DNA of 6,399 nucleotides from Pseudomonadota bacterium (GTDB taxonomy: Bacteria > Pseudomonadota > Alphaproteobacteria > Caulobacterales > Caulobacteraceae). The stretch is taken from the NCBI GenBank assembly GCA_023428785.1, contig JAEYWU010000016.1, positions 1 to 6,399 on the forward strand, read 5' to 3'. Positions 1-5,157 of the stretch are shown here, piece after piece. Position 1 is the stretch's first letter. Each line of letters begins with the position of its first letter. A program made the translations under genes and the position numbers. The notes beneath the pieces were generated by a model. It saw only the letters and a program-made list of their open reading frames with translations. It searched no databases and was not told the origin of the DNA.

Positions 1-39
1 GTCGAGGACGGAGAGCGGCGGGAAGGTCATCCCGGCCAT
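1..39 (-). CDS. 5' end of a probable LLM-class flavin-dependent oxidoreductase (partial)
   Basis: An open frame begins with ATG 12 bases after the engB stop and runs off the left edge after 13 codons, reading MAGMTFPPLSVLD. A second in-frame ATG (codon 4, at 30..28) would give MTFPPLSVLD. The string PLSVLD close to the N-terminus is typical of the first strand of luciferase-like (LLM class, YhbW-type) flavin-dependent oxidoreductases, which often begin with LSVLDLxPV. Neither start has a clear Shine-Dalgarno sequence. The short gap and shared strand suggest it is the last visible member of the rpmH-rnpA-yidC-engB operon. With only 13 residues the family name is a guess; that a coding start lies here is more secure than its identity. 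Confidence 0.4.
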   Translation of the reverse strand, partial: MAGMTFPPLSVLD

Positions 40-51
40 ATGGGATCGGAA

Positions 52-699
52 CTAAGCCTGTTCCAGTTCACACGCCCGAGCGATTTCGGCGCGGAGCTGG
101 GCGATGCCTTCGCCGGACTCGGTCGAGGTGAGGACGACGCCCGGATAGGCGGCGGGGCGTTTGGCGACGTCCTTGAGGGTCTTGGCGACCATGGCCTCGC
201 CCTCGCCCTTCTTGAGCTTGTCGGACTTGGTGAGGACGATCTGGTAGGAGACCGCCGCCTCGTCGAGCGTATCCAGCGCCTCGGTGTCGACGGCCTTGAG
301 GCCGTGGCGGCTGTCGATCAGCAGATAGACACGCTTGAGGCTGACGCGGCCGCGCAGGTAGTCGCGGCCCAGGTTCTGGAACTTCTTGGTGACCTGCTTG
401 CCGGCCTTGGCCCAGCCGTAGCCGGGCAGGTCGACCAGGCGAAGACGGCCACCCAGATCGAAGAAATTCACCTCACGCGTACGGCCCGGTTCGTTGGACG
501 CGCGGGCCAGCTTGTGCATGCCGACCAGTCCGTTGATCAGGCTGGACTTGCCGACGTTGGACCGGCCCGCGAAGGCGACCTCGGGCCAGTCCGGCGGCGG
601 CAACTGCTCGATCTTGGCGCAGCCCATGACGAAGGTCGCGGGCTGGGCGAACAGAACCCGCGCCTGTTCGATCTGCTCGTCTGTGAAGGCGTCGGTCAC
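52..699 (-). CDS. engB: EngB/YihA/YsxC family ribosome biogenesis GTPase
   Basis: This cytoplasmic GTPase of the TrmE-Era-EngA-EngB group is needed in characterised bacteria for late assembly of the large ribosomal subunit. The 215-residue protein (E. coli YihA has about 210) carries all expected motifs: G1 GRSNVGKS (residues 45-52), G2 Thr in GRTRE (T74), G3 DLPGYG (90-95), G4 TKSD (157-160) and a G5-like TSTESGEG (191-198). I chose the GTG at 699..697. It is preceded by AAGGA at 707..703, gives the normal family length, and overlaps the yidC stop by four bases (GTGA), a typical translational-coupling arrangement. The frame stays open further upstream but would then lie inside yidC with non-family sequence. 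The gene is last but one in the visible operon, and the next start lies 12 bases past its TAG stop. Confidence 0.96.
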   Translation of the reverse strand: MTDAFTDEQIEQARVLFAQPATFVMGCAKIEQLPPPDWPEVAFAGRSNVGKSSLINGLVGMHKLARASNEPGRTREVNFFDLGGRLRLVDLPGYGWAKAGKQVTKKFQNLGRDYLRGRVSLKRVYLLIDSRHGLKAVDTEALDTLDEAAVSYQIVLTKSDKLKKGEGEAMVAKTLKDVAKRPAAYPGVVLTSTESGEGIAQLRAEIARACELEQA

Positions 700-2510
700 G
701 CGTCCTTCGTTCCGCGAATCCGCGCGATGAAGTTGTCGATCGGGTTCTCGGCCTTGAAGCGGTGCATGATGACGTACTGCTGCAGGATCGTGAGGATGTT
801 CGACCAGGTCCAGTAGATCAGCAGGCCCGCCGCGAACGGGGCCATGATGAAGGTGAACAGGAACGGCATCATCGCAAAGATCTGACGCTGAGTCGGATCC
901 GGCGGCGGCGGGTTCATCTGGGTCTGCAGCCACATCGAGGCGCCGTAGAGGATCGCCAGGATGCCGAGCGCCAGGGTGAAGCCGCCGACCTGGGGCGTGA
1001 CGCCGATCAGGCCGCCAATCAGGGGTGCGGACGCCGGATCCCACGGGATCAGGCCGAAGGCGTTCCAGATGTTGGACGGGTCACGGGCCGACAGGTCGCG
1101 GATCCAGCCGAAGAAGGGCGCGTGCCGCATCTCGATGGTGACGAACAGCACCTTGTACAGGGCGTAGAAGATCGGGATCTGGATCAGCAGCGGAAGGCAG
1201 CCCGCCAGCGGATTGATCTTTTCGGACTGGTACATGGCCATGATGGCCTGCTGTTGCTTGGCCGGGTCGTCCTTATGCTTGGCGCGGATTTCCTCCATCC
1301 TGGGCTGGAGGTTGCGCATGCGCGACATCGACTCATAGGCCTTGTTGGCCAGCGGGAAGAGCACCAGCTTGACCACCACGGTCAGCAGCAGGATCGCCAC
1401 GCCGAAGTTGCCGACCAGGCCGAAGAAGAACTCCAGCACCGTGAACAGCGGGCGGGTCAGGAACCAGAAATTGCCCCAGTCGATGGCGTCGGTCAGGCGC
1501 GGCGCGCCCAGTTCGTCGCCGTAGCCGGCCAGGATCTCGTTGCGCTTGGCGCCGGCGAACAGATGCACTGTCTCGGTCGCCGAGCGGCCCGCCGGGATGA
1601 TCCAGGTGCGCGACTGGAAGACAGTCTCATAAGTGCGCAGACCGTTCTGCTCGACGGTGCGGAACTGGGCCTGGAAGCGCTCGTCCTGCTCGGGGATGAA
1701 GGCCGTCAGCCAGTATTTGTCGGTGATCCCGACCCAGCCGCCGCGGCCGGCGAAGTCCTGGGCTTGGTCCTCGTCAGCCCAGTTGTTGTACTTGGACTGC
1801 TGCAGGTCGTTGCCGAAGACGCCGATGGCGCCCTCGTGGATGATGAACTGGCGGCCCAGGTCCGACGGGATGCCGCGGCGCTGGACCGAGCCGTAGGGGG
1901 CCAGGGTCACTTCGCGGTCGGAGTTGTTGTCCACCCGGTCGACGATGGTGAACATGTACTGCTCGTCCACCGAGATGGTGCGGGTGAAGGTCAGGCCCTG
2001 GCCGTTGTCGTAGTTCATGACGATCGGGTTGCCGGGCGAGAGCTCCTCGCCCGAGCGCAGGACCCACGGGGTGTTCGGGCCGGGCAGGCCGTCGATGTTC
2101 TGGCCGCGCCAGCCGAGGTAGGCGAAATAGGCGTGCTCGACGCCTTCCGGGCGCAGCAGCTCGACCGTGGCCGGCTCGTCCAGGGTCTCGCGATAGTTGT
2201 TCAGATACAGCTGGTCGATGCGGCCGCCGGTCATGCTGATCGAACCGGTCAGGGACGGCGTGCGCACCGGGACGCGTTCGGAGCGGGCGAGCGCGGTGCG
2301 CTCGTCCACGAAGGCCGCGGGACCATCAAGCGCGGCCACGCCGGGCTCGGCGCCGACGCCGGCGCTCTGCTGGACCTGCTCGGCCTGGGCGGCGCGGGCG
2401 GCGGCCGCGCGCTGCTCCATCGGGCGCATCACGAAGGCGTAGTAGAGCCCGAAGATCACCAACGAGGCGACGATAAAGATCACCAGGTTGCGGTTGTTCT
2501 CTTGCTGCAT
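696..2510 (-). CDS. yidC: Membrane protein insertase YidC (Oxa1/Alb3 family)
   Basis: YidC inserts proteins into the cytoplasmic membrane, alone or with SecYEG. At 604 residues it is the long Gram-negative form. An N-terminal membrane anchor (about residues 8-27) is followed by an Ala/Gln-rich linker (about 32-65) and a large periplasmic P1 domain (about 70-345). The conserved core follows, with hydrophobic segments near 367-388, 436-456, 507-525 and 549-577. Family landmarks are the cytoplasmic hairpin with MSRMRNLQPRMEEIRAKH (395-412), NPLAGCLPLLIQIPIFYALY (433-452) and the late SNILTILQQ (570-578). The hydrophilic-groove position that is Arg366 in E. coli appears to be Lys381 here (TVVVKLVLFPL). 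The ATG at 2510 gives the usual MQQENNRN-type start, but the 46 bases between rnpA and this start hold no good Shine-Dalgarno sequence. No yidD gene lies between rnpA and yidC. Confidence 0.97.
   Translation of the reverse strand: MQQENNRNLVIFIVASLVIFGLYYAFVMRPMEQRAAAARAAQAEQVQQSAGVGAEPGVAALDGPAAFVDERTALARSERVPVRTPSLTGSISMTGGRIDQLYLNNYRETLDEPATVELLRPEGVEHAYFAYLGWRGQNIDGLPGPNTPWVLRSGEELSPGNPIVMNYDNGQGLTFTRTISVDEQYMFTIVDRVDNNSDREVTLAPYGSVQRRGIPSDLGRQFIIHEGAIGVFGNDLQQSKYNNWADEDQAQDFAGRGGWVGITDKYWLTAFIPEQDERFQAQFRTVEQNGLRTYETVFQSRTWIIPAGRSATETVHLFAGAKRNEILAGYGDELGAPRLTDAIDWGNFWFLTRPLFTVLEFFFGLVGNFGVAILLLTVVVKLVLFPLANKAYESMSRMRNLQPRMEEIRAKHKDDPAKQQQAIMAMYQSEKINPLAGCLPLLIQIPIFYALYKVLFVTIEMRHAPFFGWIRDLSARDPSNIWNAFGLIPWDPASAPLIGGLIGVTPQVGGFTLALGILAILYGASMWLQTQMNPPPPDPTQRQIFAMMPFLFTFIMAPFAAGLLIYWTWSNILTILQQYVIMHRFKAENPIDNFIARIRGTKDA
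703..707 (-). promoter_or_regulatory. Ribosome binding site for engB inside the yidC 3' end
   Basis: AAGGA ends three bases before the GTG start at 699 and lies within the last yidC codons. It supports the GTG start over longer or shorter versions of engB. Together with the GTGA stop/start overlap it suggests that ribosomes finishing yidC re-initiate on engB. Confidence 0.6.
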
Positions 2511-2556
2511 GGAGATAAGCGGCTTTCGCGGAATAAGGCGTGACGGGCGTGTCGGA

Positions 2557-2964
2557 TCAGGCGCGCGGCGGTTCCGCCCGGCGGTCGGCGGCGAGCCTTA
2601 TCAGCGCGGTTTTCACATCGTCAAGCAAACGCGGCCAGGGGCGGTCGGCGCAGGACTGGCGCGCGATGAGGACATAGTCGGCGCCGGGCAGGCCATGTTC
2701 GGGCATCAGGGCCCGCGCGGCCTCGCGCAGGCGGCGCTTGGCGCGGTTCCTGACCACCGCCCCGCCGAGCTTCTTCGTGGCGGTGAAACCGACGCCGATC
2801 GCGGCGTCGCCGTCAGCCCGGTCGCGGGTCTGGACCAGCACCGCGCCGCAAGGACGCGCCAGACCCTTGGCTGCGGCCAGGAACTGGGGCCGGTTGGTCA
2901 GCCGACGCAAAACGACGCGCCGGAGGCCCGGCGCGTCGTCTGAAACTCGGTCGATGTCGCTCAT
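2557..2964 (-). CDS. rnpA: Ribonuclease P protein component
   Basis: RnpA is the small basic protein that binds the catalytic RNA of RNase P and helps it cleave 5' leaders from precursor tRNAs. The frame encodes 135 residues. Recognisable elements are the start of the fold at RRLTNRPQFLAAAKG (20-34), the GFTATKKLG strand (59-67) and the signature RNR motif, VRNRAKRRLREAAR (71-84), followed by the DYVLIAR strand (96-102). It lies 22 bases after rpmH, the usual bacterial order. The ATG at 2964 has AAGG a few bases upstream, but it gives an N-terminal extension of about 18 residues before the conserved fold. A TTG at codon 19 (2910..2908) would give a more standard protein of 117 residues (E. 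coli RnpA has 119) but has no visible ribosome binding site. A perfect inverted repeat covers codons 9-18. Confidence 0.95.
   Translation of the reverse strand: MSDIDRVSDDAPGLRRVVLRRLTNRPQFLAAAKGLARPCGAVLVQTRDRADGDAAIGVGFTATKKLGGAVVRNRAKRRLREAARALMPEHGLPGADYVLIARQSCADRPWPRLLDDVKTALIRLAADRRAEPPRA
2909..2939 (-). terminator. Possible attenuator hairpin at the start of rnpA
   Basis: Positions 2912-2923 (ACGACGCGCCGG) and 2928-2939 (CCGGCGCGTCGT) form a perfect 12-bp inverted repeat around a 4-base loop, with 10 of 12 pairs G-C. In the transcribed direction the stem is followed by three more T residues after its terminal T (TTTT at 2912..2909), then GCG. This has the outline of an intrinsic terminator, though the T tract is short. 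It lies between rpmH and most of rnpA, so it could lower transcription of rnpA-yidC-engB relative to rpmH, or act as an RNA-processing or translation-control structure. The repeat is seen directly; the function is inferred. Confidence 0.45.
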
Positions 2965-2986
2965 CGGCCTTGGGCGGCCGAACGGC

Positions 2987-3121
2987 TTAGGCCGTCAGGC
3001 GCTTGCGGCCCTTGGCGCGGCGACGGGCGACGATCTTCTGGCCGTTCTTGGTGGCCATGCGCGCGCGGAAGCCGTGGCGGCGAGCGCGGACGAGCTTCGA
3101 GGGCTGATAGGTGCGCTTCAC
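2987..3121 (-). CDS. rpmH: Large ribosomal subunit protein bL34
   Basis: This 44-residue, very basic protein of the 50S subunit begins with the family signature MKRTYQPSKLVRARRHGF, continues with RARMATKNGQKIVARRRAKG and ends with RKRLTA. The length matches the family exactly. It starts with GTG at 3121..3119, with GGAG (3132..3129) seven bases upstream, and no ATG is available at the conserved N-terminus. The stop is TAA. It is first in the rpmH-rnpA-yidC-engB operon, with its own promoter about 60 bases upstream and rnpA 22 bases downstream. Confidence 0.98.
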   Translation of the reverse strand: MKRTYQPSKLVRARRHGFRARMATKNGQKIVARRRAKGRKRLTA

Positions 3122-3128
3122 GGGAAAG

Positions 3129-3132
3129 CTCC
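3129..3132 (-). promoter_or_regulatory. Ribosome binding site of rpmH
   Basis: GGAG lies seven bases before the GTG start codon. It is the clearest Shine-Dalgarno match in the operon and fixes the GTG as the rpmH start. Confidence 0.7.
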
Positions 3133-3183
3133 AGAGGCAATAAGATAGTCAGCGCCGAACCGGAGTCCGTCGCGGGAGGCGGG

Positions 3184-3213
3184 CGTATAGGCGGAAAGGC
3201 GCGGGTGAGTCAA
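3184..3213 (-). promoter_or_regulatory. Probable housekeeping-sigma promoter of the rpmH operon
   Basis: TTGACT at 3213..3208 matches the -35 consensus at five of six bases. TATACG at 3189..3184 follows after 18 bases as a -10 element (or CTATAC with a 17-base spacer). Transcription would begin near 3177, leaving a leader of roughly 55 bases before rpmH. The -35 box overlaps a GANTC site (GACTC on the coding strand, 3211..3207), and a second GANTC lies at 3163-3167 in the leader. The promoter begins only 10 bases after the serA stop. No intrinsic terminator is visible in between, so some read-through from serA is possible. Confidence 0.65.
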
Positions 3214-3223
3214 CCGCCACCGC

Positions 3224-5116
3224 TCAGTAGAGCACCCGAAAGCGCAGGGCGCCGTCGACGGCCTTGAGGGCGTCGAGGGCCTCGGGGTCGTAGTCGCCGC
3301 CGACATCGACGATGACATAGCCCGAGCGCTCGTCGGTCTTGAGGTGCTGACCCAGGATATTGAGCCCACCCTCGGCCAGGGCCCGGTTGATGGCGGCCAG
3401 GACGCCCGGCTGGTTCCGGTGGATGTGCAGCAGGCGGTGGGCGCCCGAGACCTCGGACAGGCGCACGTTCGGCAGATTGACCGAGAAGGTCGTGTCGCCG
3501 CGGTTGACGAAGCCCAGCAGGCGCTCGGCCGCGAACTCGGCGATGGCTTCCTGGGCCTCTTCGGTCGAGCCGCCGATGTGGGGCGTCAGGATGACATTGG
3601 GCAGGGTCTGCAGCGGGCTGACGAAGCCGTCGGAGTTGGCGACCGGCTCTTCTGGGAAGACGTCCACGGCCGCGCCGCCGAGGCGGCCGGAGCGGATGGC
3701 CTCGGCCAGGGCCTCGACCTCGACCACATGGCCGCGCGACAGGTTCAGCAGGATGGCGCCGGGCTTCATCCGGGCCAGCTGGGCGCGGCCGAACAGGGCG
3801 GTGTTCTCGCGCCGGCCGTCGACGTGCAGGGTGACGACGTCGGACTGGTCCAGCAGGGCGTCCAGGCTGCGCAGGCGCTGGGCGTTGCCGAGCGCCAGCT
3901 TTTCCTCGAGGTCGAAGAAGACAACCTTCATGCCGAGCGCCTCGGCGAGCACAGAAAGCTGAGCCCCGATCGCGCCATAGCCGACGATGCCGAGGGTGCG
4001 GCCGCGCAGCTCGTGAGAGCCGTCGGCGGACTTGTCCCAGCGGCCGGCGTGGAGCGCGGCCGACTTGTCGGCGACCCGGCGGGTCAGGGTGATGGTCAGG
4101 CCGATGACGAGCTCGACCACCGAGCGGGTGTTCGAATAGGGCGCATTGAAGACGGCCACGCCGTGGTCCGAGGCGGCCTTGAGGTCGATCTGGTTGGTGC
4201 CGATGCAGAAGGCGCCGATGGCCAGCAGCCGGTCGGCGGCCTCGATGACCCGGGCGGTGACCTCGGTCTTGGAGCGGATGCCCAGCACGTGGACGCCCTT
4301 GATCCGCTCGATCAGCGACGCCTCGTCCATGGCCCCCTTGAGGGTCTCGACCGAATAGCCCTCGGCGCGGAAGCGTTCGGCGGCCTTGGGATGGACGTTC
4401 TCGAGCAGCAGCACCTTCATTCGGCCGCGCGGATAGGAGAAGCGGCCGGCGAAGCCCTCGGCGTGCAGGACCTCATCCAGCGTCGAGGCCACGCCGTCGG
4501 CGCGCTCGACCACACGCTGCCGGGTCACGATCTCGGTGAAGGCCCAGAAGCGGTCGGCCAGCCCCGCCTCGCGTACCCGCCAGTCGCCCCAGCCGTCTCC
4601 GATCATCACGACCGGGCCTTCGAGGCCCAGGGCCTGAACGGCGGCCAGCTTGCCGTCCTCATAGGCCAGCGGATTGTCGGTGTTGACCCCGGCCACCCGC
4701 CCCGCATCGTCGAAGATCAGGTCGTTGGCCAGGATGTGAGACGGGTCCAGCCCCATGGCCTCGGCGACCGGGGCGATGACCTCCTTGAATCCGGCCGAGA
4801 CGATATAGACCTGGGCCGCATGCCGGCGCAGGGCTTCTAGATTGCGCGCGACCGAGGGCGACAGGGCCGCGACCGAGCGGTCAGCCACCGCCTGGACGTG
4901 CTCGCGCCCGGCCTCGACGAGCGCCAGACGGCGCGTCAGGGCCTCGTGAAAATCGAGCCGGCCTTCCATGGCCTCGTCGGTGAGGCGCGAGATGTCGGTC
5001 CGGCGGCCTTCGGCGTCGGGATGGCCGTCGAGCGCGGCCTCGGCCAGGGCCTCGAGGGTCTCGAAGCCGACCAGAGTCGAATCAAAGTCGATGAGCAGCG
5101 TGGGGAGGGTCCGCAT
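3224..5116 (-). CDS. serA: Fused SerB-like HAD phosphatase and SerA phosphoglycerate dehydrogenase
   Basis: This single 630-residue frame holds two enzyme modules. Residues 1 to about 222 form a HAD-IB phosphatase like phosphoserine phosphatase: motif I DFDST (10-14, nucleophile D10), motif II Ser (S107 in IVSAGF), motif III Lys (K156 in YEDGK) and motif IV GDGWGD (173-178), with a helical cap between motifs I and II. Residues 233-630 form a complete E. coli-type SerA, which oxidises 3-phosphoglycerate to 3-phosphohydroxypyruvate with NAD. It shows GYGAIG (379-384) with D402 for the adenosine ribose, and catalytic R461, E490 and H513. Its C-terminal ACT domain (about 560-630) keeps H566, N568 and N586, the positions that bind serine in E. 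coli SerA, so serine feedback inhibition is likely. The ATG at 5116 is the only usable start before D10; GGAGGG directly abuts it, unusually close. The internal Met233 (4420) has no ribosome binding site, so a separate SerA is not supported. The HAD substrate is inferred from the fusion partner. Confidence 0.93.
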   Translation of the reverse strand: MRTLPTLLIDFDSTLVGFETLEALAEAALDGHPDAEGRRTDISRLTDEAMEGRLDFHEALTRRLALVEAGREHVQAVADRSVAALSPSVARNLEALRRHAAQVYIVSAGFKEVIAPVAEAMGLDPSHILANDLIFDDAGRVAGVNTDNPLAYEDGKLAAVQALGLEGPVVMIGDGWGDWRVREAGLADRFWAFTEIVTRQRVVERADGVASTLDEVLHAEGFAGRFSYPRGRMKVLLLENVHPKAAERFRAEGYSVETLKGAMDEASLIERIKGVHVLGIRSKTEVTARVIEAADRLLAIGAFCIGTNQIDLKAASDHGVAVFNAPYSNTRSVVELVIGLTITLTRRVADKSAALHAGRWDKSADGSHELRGRTLGIVGYGAIGAQLSVLAEALGMKVVFFDLEEKLALGNAQRLRSLDALLDQSDVVTLHVDGRRENTALFGRAQLARMKPGAILLNLSRGHVVEVEALAEAIRSGRLGGAAVDVFPEEPVANSDGFVSPLQTLPNVILTPHIGGSTEEAQEAIAEFAAERLLGFVNRGDTTFSVNLPNVRLSEVSGAHRLLHIHRNQPGVLAAINRALAEGGLNILGQHLKTDERSGYVIVDVGGDYDPEALDALKAVDGALRFRVLY

Positions 5117-5157
5117 CCCTCCAAGCTGGACCGTCTTCGCTAGTGCGGCAAGCGTCT

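Noticed and set aside
40..816. Plus-strand open frame opposite engB and the end of yidC
   Set aside because: It is antisense to engB, which has all five GTPase motifs; the translation has no family character.
700..1044. Upstream extension of the engB frame through the yidC 3' end
   Set aside because: It would add 115 residues of Arg/Pro/His-rich out-of-frame yidC sequence. The GTG at 699 with a ribosome binding site gives the normal EngB length.
762..2543. Long plus-strand open frame (593 codons) opposite yidC
   Set aside because: It is antisense to a clear, complete yidC. Its translation is low-complexity, rich in Gly, Ala, Val, Asp, Arg and Gln with no domain, as expected for the reverse of GC-rich coding DNA.
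4418..4420. Internal ATG (Met233) as a separate serA start, making two genes
   Set aside because: There is no ribosome binding site upstream and no stop codon between the modules, so the simplest reading is one fused protein. A secondary internal start cannot be fully excluded.
3344..4840. Long plus-strand open frame (498 codons) opposite the fused serA
   Set aside because: It lies wholly within the opposite strand of a gene with all catalytic motifs intact. The composition is Gly/Ala/Asp/Gln-rich with no recognisable fold.
5117..5157. Possible promoter or terminator between the SDR gene and the fused serA
   Set aside because: No -35/-10 pair and no stem with a T tract is visible in the 41 bases; two CACTAG strings about 20 bases apart are too short to call a repeat.
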